From Martelella lutilitoris (GTDB lineage: Bacteria > Pseudomonadota > Alphaproteobacteria > Rhizobiales > Rhizobiaceae): DNA of 64,000 nucleotides. A program made the translations under genes and the position numbers. The DNA lies in contig NZ_CP066786.1 in the NCBI RefSeq assembly GCF_016598595.1, forward strand, positions 3,673,501 through 3,737,500, read 5' to 3'. The notes under the pieces were generated by a model that was not told the origin of the DNA, did no database searches, and saw only the letters and a program-made list of their open reading frames with translations. Shown in pieces: positions 51,251 through 59,534 of the stretch. How positions within the stretch are numbered: position 1 is the first letter of the stretch; each line of letters opens with the position of its first letter.

Positions 51251-52494
51251 GCCGAAAACCCGAAATCAACAGCGACCGCTTTCTGGCCCGCATCGACGAC
51301 TTCGCGGCCGTCGGTGCGACGCCGGGCGGAGGCGTCAATCGTCAGGCGCTGACGACGGGCGACCGCGAAGCCCGTGCTTTGCTCACGGCATTGGCCAGGG
51401 CGCGCGGCTTCTCTGTCTTTCAGGACGACATCGCCAATCTTTTCATCCGCATGGAGGGAAAGGACAGCGCTCTTCCGCCGCTCCTGATCGGGTCGCATCT
51501 CGACAGTCAGCCGGCTGGCGGCCGTTTTGACGGCGCGCTCGGAACGCTGACGGCCTTTGAAGTGCTGGAAAGTCTCGCCGATGCGGCGTTCGAACCGGCC
51601 CGCGCGGTCGAGGTAGTGGCTTGGACGAACGAAGAAGGCTGCCGTTTTTCGCCCGGCTGCATGGGATCGCGCGCTTTCGTCGAGGGAAAAATCCCGGCCG
51701 CATGGCAGGAACTGCAGGCCGTCGATGATGCTAGCCGCTTCGATGACGAGCGCCTTGCCACTATTGAGGCGCTTGCGCCCGACGTCGGCCACCGCGCGCT
51801 TGGATTTCCGGTCGGCGCCTATCTTGAGCTTCATATCGAGCAGGGCCCATCGCTCGAAAGCGAGAAGATTCCCATCGGCATTGTCACCGGCGTGCAGGGT
51901 ACGCGCTGGCTGGAGGCAACGTTTGAAGGCCAGACGGCGCATGCCGGCACCACCGCACTCGAATACCGTCGCGATCCTCTGAAGGCACTTTCGGCGGGGC
52001 TTGCAGCGCTTTATGCAACCGTGATGCCGGAAAACGCCGGCGCCCGCTTCACGGTCGGCCGGATTACGGTGACGCCCGGCAGCATCAATGCCATTCCCGC
52101 GCAGGCGTCCTGCACGATCGACCTTCGTCATCCCGAAGCCACGGTTCTCGACCGGCTGGAAGCAGATGTCCGGGAACGACTGGCGAAGGCCGCGGAAACG
52201 GAGGGCGTCTCCGCCTCCATCCGCAAAACCGCGGATATGGCGCCGGTGACATTTGCGGAAGACGTGGTTGCAGCATTGCAGGTCGCGGCGCAAAAGGCCG
52301 GTTTTAGGACCCTTTCGATGGTCTCGGGGGCCTTTCACGACGCGCTGTTCATGGCGGGCCATGCCCCCTCGGCGATGATTTTCGTCCCCTGCCGTGATGG
52401 CCTGAGCCATAACGAAGCCGAATTCGTCAAGACCGAAGACAGCATCGCGGGCGCCCGCATGTTCCTGGCGTCGGTGCTCGAAATGCTCCGCTAG
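51247..52494 (+). CDS. M20 family amidohydrolase, allantoate/N-carbamoyl type
   Basis: Encodes 415 residues of the zinc peptidase-like M20 family. Metal motifs: G-S-H-L-D-S-Q (His-x-Asp), G-R-F-D-G-A-L-G, W-T-N-E-E-G, and L-E-L-H-I-E-Q-G-P, plus the late S-G-A-F-H-D-A. The dimerisation-domain segment G-Q-T-A-H-A-G-T-T is present. This signature is shared by allantoate amidohydrolase, N-carbamoyl-L-amino-acid hydrolase and beta-ureidopropionase-like enzymes; the YlmB deformylase is a more distant M20 relative. It is the last gene of the operon. It probably removes a carbamoyl or formyl group from a breakdown product; the substrate is not readable from sequence. Confidence 0.85.
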   Translation: MSRKPEINSDRFLARIDDFAAVGATPGGGVNRQALTTGDREARALLTALARARGFSVFQDDIANLFIRMEGKDSALPPLLIGSHLDSQPAGGRFDGALGTLTAFEVLESLADAAFEPARAVEVVAWTNEEGCRFSPGCMGSRAFVEGKIPAAWQELQAVDDASRFDDERLATIEALAPDVGHRALGFPVGAYLELHIEQGPSLESEKIPIGIVTGVQGTRWLEATFEGQTAHAGTTALEYRRDPLKALSAGLAALYATVMPENAGARFTVGRITVTPGSINAIPAQASCTIDLRHPEATVLDRLEADVRERLAKAAETEGVSASIRKTADMAPVTFAEDVVAALQVAAQKAGFRTLSMVSGAFHDALFMAGHAPSAMIFVPCRDGLSHNEAEFVKTEDSIAGARMFLASVLEMLR

Positions 52495-52535
52495 AGCATC
52501 CTTTGTGCCTCCATTCGGACGCACAAAGGATGCTC
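52494..52535 (+). terminator. Long hairpin at the end of the salvage operon
   Basis: Perfect 15-bp arms, GAGCATCCTTTGTGC (52494-52508) and its complement (52521-52535), enclose a 12-base loop. The left arm begins in the stop codon of the M20 gene. No T-run follows, so it may protect the 3' end of the message. It may also be part of a dispersed repeat together with the next element. Confidence 0.55.
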
Positions 52536-52550
52536 CAACCTATTGAATCT

Positions 52551-52600
52551 ACGCATCGTGCTTTCCGAAAATCGATTCCGGTTTTCGGGCCGATGCGCTA
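52551..52600. repeat. Palindromic intergenic repeat, rhizobial type
   Basis: Nested inverted arms GCATCG/CGATGC (52553-52558 and 52591-52596) and CCGAAAA/TTTTCGG (52565-52571 and 52582-52588) form a branched hairpin. Short elements with this kind of arm are scattered through many Hyphomicrobiales genomes. I cannot confirm other copies within this window. Confidence 0.5.
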
Positions 52601-53132
52601 GATCCGTTTCACGGAAACGTGGACCGGCGCCAAACGCTGCTGCGCCTTTCCTCATCGGCATCTGAAGCAGGCACGTCCGGGAAATGGCGGAGCGCGATCT
52701 CCCATTCCTTCCGTTTTTCCGTCACGACGAAGGACGAACGAACCGTATTCCCGACGACGGTTCCATATTGGGAATTGCAGCGGCGCACTAGGGGCATTGC
52801 CAAGGTCCAATGCAATCGGCATTCAGGTAAAACCGGGGGCGTCCGCGCCGAGGCGTCGGCATGATCTTGCCGGGAATATATGCTGGTGTTCCTGATCATT
52901 CCAGAGCACGGCAAGGGCCGCTCTGCGTGTCGGATCGGAGATGGCGACCAGTAGCTCTTGCATGAGCCGATATTTATGCGCTTCTGCGCATATGCGCGCT
53001 GACTCATGTCAACGGAAAGGGCCGCGCCTGAAACAACGGAAGAAAACACGCTTACGCCCGAGCGGCCGAGCGGCCGAGCGGCCGAGCGGCCGAGCGGCCG
53101 AGGCGAGGCGGCCTTCGGAAGGCGACCCCTTG
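52601..53132. other. Gene-poor stretch with an 8-base tandem repeat
   Basis: No credible gene was found; the overlapping frames on both strands have no domain I recognise. At 53059-53102 the unit CGAGCGGC is repeated about five and a half times without error. The stretch separates the salvage operon from the decayed dhaK gene and may mark a rearrangement border. Confidence 0.5.
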
Positions 53133-53707
53133 TCAAGCGGACACCCCATAGGGTCTGTAAACCTCTCCTCGTTTGAAGATTATCGAACGCACCGTGCACG
53201 AGGCCTTGACGGCGAGCCGCGTGACCTCGTCGAGGTCGTCCATCCGCTCCGCCGCCGCGCCCGCGATCTTGAAGGCATAGATCATGCCTGCTACGCCGTG
53301 TCGCTTCTCGGCCACCGCATGGGCGGTGGTACGGAGGTCGCCGAACTTGAGCGTCTCGACGGCCATGTCAAAATTCATGACGTCGCCGCCGTAATTCCCG
53401 TAGAGGCAGAGAACCCCCGCCCCTGCATCGACTTCACGGATCACGTTGGCCATCTGCTCGGCGGAGGGGCTGGCAAAGACGTTGCCAATCGCACAACCGT
53501 CGAGCAACCCGTTCCCCAAGTAGCCGGTGAAGACCGGCAGATGTCCCGATCCCCGCCGGTTACGATAACGACCTTGCCCGGCCTCTTCTTGCCCGCGTGC
53601 ACAATGACGCGGTGGCCCGCAGACCGATAGGTTTCGGGATGCGCCGCAACCAGCCCGTCAAGCATCTCCGAAACGTAATCGTTCGGATCGTTCAGGATCT
53701 TCTTTAT
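53133..53707 (-). pseudogene. Truncated dihydroxyacetone kinase subunit DhaK remnant
   Basis: Similarity to DhaK starts at K-K-I-L-N-D-P-N-D-Y-V-S-E-M-L-D-G-L. The codon where the ATG should be is ATA (53707-53705). At about 53550 the V-I-V-T-G-G stretch continues in another frame as S-G-H-L-P-V-F-T-G-Y-L-G-N-G; one lost G in a G-run (minus strand) explains the shift. The second frame keeps N-V-F-A-S-P-S, Y-G-G-D-V-M-N-F-D-M-A and K-I-A-G-A-A-A-E but stops after about 190 residues, roughly 140 short of a full DhaK, whose active-site histidine lies beyond that point. Start loss, frameshift and truncation together make this a clear remnant, 16 bases after the aldolase gene. Confidence 0.78.
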
Positions 53708-53723
53708 CTCTTCGTACTTCCCC

Positions 53724-54527
53724 TCAGTAGTCGCGCGTCGTGCCGCCGGCATCAGCAACAAGGTCGAGATCGTCCGCCATCTCAATACGCGCGGCCCGCG
53801 CGGCATCATAGAGCAGCCCCACATCGGCCGGCCCCACGATGAAGCTGTATCCCGCGTCCCGGATTTGGCTGTAATTCCGCCCGCCTCCCAGGATCGTACC
53901 AAGCTTCACGCCGCTTTCGCGACCAGCACGTTCGACTTCTTCCTTGCACTTGAGAAGATCAGGATGATCGAGCTGTTCCAGAAGGCCGAGGGATCCAGAA
54001 AGGTCGTTCGGCCCGACGAAGACCATATCAATCCCATCGATCGCGCCGATCTCGGCGACGTGAGCGACCGCATCGACATGCTCGCACTGCACCATCAGCA
54101 GCAGGTCGTCATGCGCTTGCTTCGCGTAGTCGGTCCAGCGGCCGTAATGCGAGGCGCGCACGATGGGCGCGGCATAGCCCCGCCCGCCCCTGGGCGGATA
54201 AAGGCACGAATACACGATACTCTTGGCCTGCTCCACCGAATTGACCATTGGCACGAGAATCGAGCGAGCGCCGCGGTCCAGTGCGCGCTTCAAAGTCGTG
54301 TCGCTGCCGTCGGGCACGCGCAGCACCGCTTCGCCGCCCGCCGCCTGCACCGCACGGATGAGGCTCAATCCATCCTCAAGTGGCGCCGCACCGTGCTCGC
54401 AGTCGATGACCACCACGTCCCAGCCGGCGTTGACCACGATCTCGCAAACCTCCGGCGATCCGGTATCGATCCATGCGGCGGTCACGATCTCGCCCCTGGC
54501 GATCCGTTCCTTCAGGGCATTACTCAT
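53724..54527 (-). CDS. HpcH/HpaI family aldolase
   Basis: Encodes 267 residues. Class II pyruvate aldolase features: T-G-S-P-E-V-C-E-I, V-V-I-D-C-E-H-G-A, L-V-P-M-V-N-S-V-E-Q-A, Y-P-P-R-G-G-R-G-Y, and metal ligands in M-V-Q-C-E-H and F-V-G-P-N-D-L-S-G-S-L-G. These enzymes cleave 4-hydroxy-2-oxo acids (such as 4-hydroxy-2-oxoheptanedioate or 2-keto-3-deoxy sugar acids) into pyruvate and an aldehyde. Its gene overlaps tctA by 4 bases, so it likely acts on what the TTT importer brings in. A triose-like aldehyde product would make sense of the dhaK remnant that follows. The exact substrate is unknown. Confidence 0.85.
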   Translation of the reverse strand: MSNALKERIARGEIVTAAWIDTGSPEVCEIVVNAGWDVVVIDCEHGAAPLEDGLSLIRAVQAAGGEAVLRVPDGSDTTLKRALDRGARSILVPMVNSVEQAKSIVYSCLYPPRGGRGYAAPIVRASHYGRWTDYAKQAHDDLLLMVQCEHVDAVAHVAEIGAIDGIDMVFVGPNDLSGSLGLLEQLDHPDLLKCKEEVERAGRESGVKLGTILGGGRNYSQIRDAGYSFIVGPADVGLLYDAARAARIEMADDLDLVADAGGTTRDY

Positions 54528-56050
54528 GAGATGTCGTCCTTTGCGTCATTGATTTCATTGGGTTTGAGGATGGTGCGGATCGCGCGATAGAGGCAGAGCG
54601 ACCATATCAAGATCGTCGCGCCCCCCAACACCATGGAAATGTTGCGATCGAATAGCGGCATTAGCGCGCCTTGCGATTTGATCATTGAGGTCATGAAGTT
54701 CTGCTCGACCACAGGGCCCAGAACGACCCCGAGGATTGCCGGCGCGATGGGCAGGCCGCCCAGGATCATCGCATAGCCCACAAACCCCAGAACCAGGATG
54801 ATCCAGATCGAGAAGACCGAGTTCAGGACTGCAAATCCCCCGATCAGCGAAAGCGCCAGCACCAACGGCATCAGCATATGCTTGGGCATACGAAGAAGCT
54901 GGCTCGCCAGCAGGATCGCGATGCCTCCGGTGAGGATCATAAATATGTTCGCCATCAGGAATGCGCCGAAAAGCGTATAGACGATCTCGCCACTGCGCTC
55001 GAAGATGTCTGGGCCCGGGTTGAGGCCCTTCATCATCAGCACGCCAATGGCGATGGCCGTCACGCTGTCGCCCGGTATCCCGAAGACCAGAGCGGGCGTC
55101 CAAGCGCCGCTGACGGCCGCGTTATTGGCGGCCCCCCCGTCGACCAGTCCCTCGGCATGGCCGTGCCCGTATTTCTCTGGCGTGCGCGAGAACTTCCGGG
55201 ACACCGCATAGGCGATCCAAGCAGCAACATCCGCGCCCGCGCCCGGCAGCACGCCGATTAACACGCCCATGGGACCCGATCGCGCGATGTTCTTCCATCG
55301 TGCCTTAATTTCGCGCAATGCGTTTCCAATAGCCTCACCCAGCGGCTCCATCTTCGGTGCTTGGATCCTGGTCGCCGGATCGCGCCGCACCGCCGCTGCC
55401 TTGAACAACTCGGTCAACGCGAAGAACCCGATCATGGCCGAGATGAACTCTACCCCGTCGAACAGATCGTAGAGACCGAATGTATAGCGCGGCTCGCCCA
55501 CCGCGATATCGATGCCTACGCAAGCGACGGCAAGGCCGATGAACAAGCTCGCAAAGGTCTTGGCGGGCGGTGCATCGGCCACGAAAACGGCACAGCTGAG
55601 GCCGAGGGCAGCGAGCCAGAACATCTCGTCGCTCGAAAAGTTTTTGGAAAAATCCGCCAGGAGCGGTGCAGCCAGCGCCAATGCGCAGACCCCGATGATC
55701 CCACCGCAGACGCCGGCAAAAAGCGACACGAACAGCGCCGTACGCGGCTGCCCCCGCTCCGCGATGGTCGCACTGTCGGCGACATAGGCGGCGGAAGCCG
55801 GCGTACCCGGTATTCGCAAAAGCGCGCCGCTTATATCGCCTGCAAAAATGCCCGTTGTGGTCGTGGCCACGATTGCCGCCACCGCTGTCACCGGATCCAT
55901 GTAGAATGTGAAGGGCACCAGAAGCGCCACCGCCATCGTCGCCGAGAGCCCCGGCAGCGCGCCAACCAGAGCACCGTAGAGCGTGCAAACAGCGATGGTT
56001 GCCAGAAGTGTGGGGTCGGTCAGCCCCCTCAGGATGTTCATCAGTTCCAA
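54524..56050 (-). CDS. tctA: Tripartite tricarboxylate transporter large permease
   Basis: Encodes about 508 residues with ten or more hydrophobic helices. TctA motifs are present: G-A-L-P-G-L-S-A-T-M-A near residue 30, F-A-G-D-I-S-G-A-L-L-R-I-P-G-T, and the second-half repeat I-G-V-L-P-G-A-G-A-D-V-A. The frame opens with TTG at 56050, which has GAGG seven bases upstream; an ATG three codons later is the alternative. With TctB it forms the sodium- or proton-driven importer in the inner membrane, fed by the binding protein TctC. It overlaps the aldolase gene downstream. Confidence 0.9.
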   Translation of the reverse strand: MELMNILRGLTDPTLLATIAVCTLYGALVGALPGLSATMAVALLVPFTFYMDPVTAVAAIVATTTTGIFAGDISGALLRIPGTPASAAYVADSATIAERGQPRTALFVSLFAGVCGGIIGVCALALAAPLLADFSKNFSSDEMFWLAALGLSCAVFVADAPPAKTFASLFIGLAVACVGIDIAVGEPRYTFGLYDLFDGVEFISAMIGFFALTELFKAAAVRRDPATRIQAPKMEPLGEAIGNALREIKARWKNIARSGPMGVLIGVLPGAGADVAAWIAYAVSRKFSRTPEKYGHGHAEGLVDGGAANNAAVSGAWTPALVFGIPGDSVTAIAIGVLMMKGLNPGPDIFERSGEIVYTLFGAFLMANIFMILTGGIAILLASQLLRMPKHMLMPLVLALSLIGGFAVLNSVFSIWIILVLGFVGYAMILGGLPIAPAILGVVLGPVVEQNFMTSMIKSQGALMPLFDRNISMVLGGATILIWSLCLYRAIRTILKPNEINDAKDDIS

Positions 56051-56059
56051 GACGTCACC

Positions 56060-56527
56060 TCACCACGCGAAGGGCAACATCACGCCCCAGGGGAGCGAGA
56101 CGCGCATCACCGAATAGAAGACGAAATGCAGGATCAGCGTCGCCGCGACTGACAGCACACCCGCCGAGATCCACCCGCCGCCGTAAAACCGCGTCACCAG
56201 GAAGAGAAGGCAGACCGTCGCCAGATGAAAGCCGAGCGGATTGAGCGCCAGCGCATAGGCCGCGATCATTGCGGCCAGCAGGGCGACCCTCCCCGCCCCG
56301 CGTACATCGAACGCGGCCTGCTCACTCAGCCGCGCGCGCAAATCGGCCAGTACGATCAGCAAGCCGGAAATCGCCATGCCCCCGGCTACGATCTTCGGAA
56401 AGAACCCCGCGCCGTAGCTCATGGTGGGCGGCGCGGAGAACCCGCGCGCGCCCAGATACATGGCGGAGCCAGCAAGAACCAGGGCCCCGCCTGTCACGAA
56501 ATCGCTGGTCACGCGAATTTTAGTCAT
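56060..56527 (-). CDS. tctB: Tripartite tricarboxylate transporter small permease
   Basis: Encodes 155 residues with four hydrophobic segments (about residues 12-30, 45-62, 82-100 and 105-145), the usual TctB layout. F-F-P-K-I-V-A and L-A-L-N-P-L-G-F-H-L-A are typical family segments. Its start overlaps tctC by 8 bases and its stop lies 9 bases before the tctA start, so the three are co-expressed. Confidence 0.87.
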   Translation of the reverse strand: MTKIRVTSDFVTGGALVLAGSAMYLGARGFSAPPTMSYGAGFFPKIVAGGMAISGLLIVLADLRARLSEQAAFDVRGAGRVALLAAMIAAYALALNPLGFHLATVCLLFLVTRFYGGGWISAGVLSVAATLILHFVFYSVMRVSLPWGVMLPFAW

Positions 56528-57500
56528 TTTTCTTCATGCCGATGGCCTCAATCGTGGCTCCCAGGCTCTCGTCGTAGGCCTCCATCACCGATCTCAATTG
56601 TGCGGCATCGCCCCAGACGACCGGCGCGCCGAGACTCGCACGGAATTCGGTCCAGCGATCCGACGCCACGATTTCCTCCAGAGCGGCCTCATAACTACAG
56701 GTGATGTTCTCGGGCAGATCCTTCGGCCCCGAGATGCTGGTGAAAGCCGCCAGCGTCCATCCGCTGTCGAGTTCGTCAGCCGTCAGCGGCACGTCCGGAA
56801 ACGCCTCGCTCGGCGTGTCGCTCATATAGGCCAGCGCCCGCACTTCACCCGAATCGATCAGCGACTTACCCTCTTCCAGCGAAGGCGTCACCATGTCGAC
56901 ACCGTGCGCCAACAGTTCCTGCAACGCGCTCGCCGAACCCTGCGAGGGGACCCAGCGGATCGCCTGAGGATCCATGCCCTCGGCCTCAAGCATTCCCGCG
57001 AGCGCCAGATGCCATATCCCCCCCAGAGCAGTGCCCGATGCGGTCAACTCGCCCGGATTTTCGCGCGCGTAATCCAGAAGCTCCGTCAGGCTCTCGAACG
57101 GGCTATCTGCGTTCACGATGACACCCGCCGCCGGCATGTTCATCAGTGCGATGGGCGTGATGTCCTCATAGGTCAGATCCGTCAGCCCGAACCAATGCAT
57201 CGTATCGATCTCGACCGTCGCCGCGCCGATCGTATAGCCGTCGGGCCGCGCGCGAGAGATCGCAGTATGACCTGTTACGCCGTTGCCGCCGGTGCGGTTT
57301 ACCACATTGAAGGGAACGCCGAACCGCTCCTGCAAGGCGGTCGCGAGTTGGCGCGCATTGGCGTCGGTCGTACCGCCCGCGCCCCACGGCACGATGACGC
57401 TCACCGGGCGCTCGGGCACCCAGTTGCAGTCCTGCGCAACGGCTGCATGGCCGAACCCGGTAGCCGCGAGGATCGCAGCGGAGAAAATCGCTTTGTTCAT
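56520..57500 (-). CDS. tctC: Tripartite tricarboxylate transporter substrate-binding protein
   Basis: Encodes 326 residues; the ATG at 57500 follows GGGAGGACACC, whereas the longer frame upstream has no such site. The signal peptide ends at A-V-A-Q (about residue 23). Bug-type binding-protein features are I-V-P-W-G-A-G-G-T-T-D and the V-V-N-R-T-G-G-N-G segment that contacts the ligand carboxylate, followed by P-D-G-Y-T-I-G. It binds a carboxylic acid in the periplasm. First gene of the minus-strand operon, divergent from the LacI regulator. Confidence 0.9.
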   Translation of the reverse strand: MNKAIFSAAILAATGFGHAAVAQDCNWVPERPVSVIVPWGAGGTTDANARQLATALQERFGVPFNVVNRTGGNGVTGHTAISRARPDGYTIGAATVEIDTMHWFGLTDLTYEDITPIALMNMPAAGVIVNADSPFESLTELLDYARENPGELTASGTALGGIWHLALAGMLEAEGMDPQAIRWVPSQGSASALQELLAHGVDMVTPSLEEGKSLIDSGEVRALAYMSDTPSEAFPDVPLTADELDSGWTLAAFTSISGPKDLPENITCSYEAALEEIVASDRWTEFRASLGAPVVWGDAAQLRSVMEAYDESLGATIEAIGMKKND

Positions 57501-57615
57501 GGTGTCCTCCCAGACATTGTGCGGCCCCTCGGGGGCCAGCGTGAAATGCGTGGCCTCCTCAAGACCAGCATGGAAGGAAGATGACACGGAAGAAAACGCT
57601 AGTCAATCGTTTTAC

Positions 57616-57640
57616 TAGAACGTTTTACTAAAACGTTCTA
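57616..57640. promoter_or_regulatory. Palindromic operator in the tctC/LacI divergent region
   Basis: A 25-bp palindrome with 12-base arms (TAGAACGTTTTA) around one central base is centred at 57628, between the two divergent starts. AACGTTT-type half-sites also occur just outside it. It is a strong candidate for the binding site of the adjacent LacI regulator, acting on both promoters. Confidence 0.6.
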
Positions 57641-57689
57641 CTTGACGTTTAACGCTCACTTCAGACAGAATCGTGCGAAAGGAGATCCC

Positions 57690-58691
57690 ATGCGCGCTCG
57701 CGTCACCCTAAAGGATATCGCCCGCGAAACCGGGCTCTCGGTCAGTTCAGTCTCGCTCGCCTTGCGCGGGGACACCCGCTTTCCGGCCGATACGATCGCC
57801 CGTATCCGTAACGCCGCCACGTCGCTCGGATATGTCTACAATCAGGCAGCGGCCGATCTTCGCATGTCACGCACCAACCAGGTCGCCGTCTGTCTCGGCG
57901 ATCTTACCAACCCTATCTTCAACGACATGCTCCTTGAGGCCGAGACCGAAATTGAGAGCCGCGGCAAGCGCCTGCTTCTTGGCATCACCCGTGAGAATCG
58001 CGCGCGTCAAGCCGACTTCCTTCACCAAGCGCTTCAGGTCGGCTGCGAGGCGCTGCTACTCTGCCCAGCCTACGGCACCACCTGCACAGATCTGGACGCG
58101 ATCCTGCGCGTCGGCGACACTCTCGCCATCTCGACCGTCCTGTTCTTTCGCTCGGTAGAGGGCTTCGATGCCCCACAGATCGTCATGGATGAGGTCCGCA
58201 GCGGTCGCCTTTCCGCGCGTGCAGCCATTGATGCCGGCCACCGCAACCTTCACTGGATCGGCGGTGGCCGGCAAACGAGCGCCGCGTTCCAACGTCAATC
58301 GGGCGCAGTGGCCGAGATCATCGAGGCCGGTCTCGCGCCTCCAGGCCTCCATCCCGGCCCCACCTCACGCGCCTACGGCTTCGCCAAGGCCACCGAACTC
58401 CTTGCCACACACAGAGGAGAGATCGCATTTCTATGCTTCTCCGACCTTATCGCGATGGGCGTGCTAGCAGCCTGCCACGCCGCTGGGCGGCGCGTTGGCC
58501 ATGATGTTTCAGTCGTCGGTTGCGACGACATGGACGAGGTCAAATACGCCATCCCTCCCCTCACGACAATCCGGATCGACCTCAAGCACATCGTCGCCAC
58601 CGCCATGCAGGCTGCCACCACACCCGACTTCCCGCGCCCCGAAGCCTTCGAACCCGTTCTAATTCAGCGCGAAAGCCTGTGCAGTCTCTGA
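57690..58691 (+). CDS. LacI family transcriptional regulator
   Basis: Encodes 333 residues from the ATG at 57690, preceded by AAAGGAGATCCC. The DNA-binding head is L-K-D-I-A-R-E-T-G-L-S-V-S-S-V-S-L-A-L-R-G, with alanine-leucine in the hinge-side helix as in minor-groove binders, then a sugar-binding-like domain (V-C-L-G-D-L-T-N-P-I-F, C-F-S-D-L-I-A-M-G-V). It is divergent from the TTT transporter operon and likely represses it through the palindrome at 57616-57640. The ligand should be the transported acid or a derivative. An IS110 remnant begins within 50 bases of its stop. Confidence 0.9.
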   Translation: MRARVTLKDIARETGLSVSSVSLALRGDTRFPADTIARIRNAATSLGYVYNQAAADLRMSRTNQVAVCLGDLTNPIFNDMLLEAETEIESRGKRLLLGITRENRARQADFLHQALQVGCEALLLCPAYGTTCTDLDAILRVGDTLAISTVLFFRSVEGFDAPQIVMDEVRSGRLSARAAIDAGHRNLHWIGGGRQTSAAFQRQSGAVAEIIEAGLAPPGLHPGPTSRAYGFAKATELLATHRGEIAFLCFSDLIAMGVLAACHAAGRRVGHDVSVVGCDDMDEVKYAIPPLTTIRIDLKHIVATAMQAATTPDFPRPEAFEPVLIQRESLCSL

Positions 58692-58734
58692 GCAACAATT
58701 ATGTCTCAAACAGTTTCAGGTTGCCCGTACCGCC

Positions 58735-59250
58735 ATGATCAAGGCGCGTACGTGGCTGAAGAACCGGCTCGACACCCGGACGCTCTGTCTGCTCAGACGT
58801 CAGGCGAAAGCGCAAATGGCGCTACTCGACAGGCAGCTTAAAGCCATCGACGCCGAGATCGCCGACAGGCTGTCACGAGATCAGGCCCGCGCACTGGAAA
58901 TCCTCCAATCCATTCCAGGTCTCCGGTCCTTTGTGGCGGCCACCATCCTCATCGAGTGTCCGCAGATCGGGACCATGGACCGCAAACAAATCGCCAGTCT
59001 CGCTGGGCTCGTCCTCATGACACGCCAATCGGGCCAATGGCGCGGCAAGGCCTTCATTCAGGGCGGACGCAAATTCCTGCGCGACGCGCTCTACATGCCC
59101 GCACTCGTCGCAATCCGGTTCAATCCAGACATGAAGCAGAAATACGATGCGATGCGCCAAGCCGGGAAGCCAGCCAAAGTCGCAATAATTGCTTTACTGA
59201 GGAAGCTCATCGAACGCGCAAACACCCTCATCAAGCAGGACGGAAAATAG
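58735..59250 (+). pseudogene. IS110 family transposase, C-terminal fragment
   Basis: Encodes 171 residues matching only the C-terminal Transposase_20 part of IS110/IS1111 transposases: L-E-I-L-Q-S-I-P-G-L-R-S-F-V-A-A-T-I, I-A-S-L-A-G-L-V and G-G-R-K-F-L-R-D-A-L-Y-M-P-A. In-frame similarity seems to start slightly upstream (about 58720), but the N-terminal DEDD nuclease half is absent. The fragment cannot act alone. It abuts the 3' end of the LacI gene, suggesting that the insertion sequence was cut by a deletion or recombination when this block was joined to the rRNA operon side. Confidence 0.78.
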
Positions 59251-59400
59251 AAGCCAAAACACGCTTGATCAAAACGGATACTCTAGGACATTCCTCTGGT
59301 ATTAAACAAGCTATGCTCGGGTGCGGTCCTCGGGGTGACTGGGCTGTTTTCGCGATTGACCTTATGCGCTGCGGCAAGCTCTTTGCGAGTCTAGAAGAAC
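59251..59400. other. Spacer between the IS110 remnant and the tRNA-fMet terminator
   Basis: About 150 bases without a recognisable gene, RNA or clear insertion-sequence end. I see no inverted terminal repeat here. Confidence 0.4.
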
Positions 59401-59437
59401 GACAAAACCCGCCGCTGTTGCGACGGGTTTGTTTGTC
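59401..59437 (-). terminator. Terminator after tRNA-fMet
   Basis: On the minus strand, AAACCCG-type arms pair with CGGGTTT around a GCAACAGC-like loop and are followed by TTGTC. The element starts 5 bases beyond the tRNA 3' end. It is a plausible intrinsic terminator for the rRNA-tRNA transcript. Confidence 0.65.
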
Positions 59438-59441
59438 TTGT

Positions 59442-59518
<77 letters not shown>

Positions 59519-59534
59519 TTATGTTTGCGGCAAC

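Noticed and set aside
53059..53102. CRISPR array
   Set aside because: Uninterrupted 8-base tandem units with no spacers and no cas genes.
52609..53199. A 196-codon minus-strand frame
   Set aside because: It spans the tandem repeat and has no recognisable domain. It could hold a fragment of something, but I cannot support a gene.
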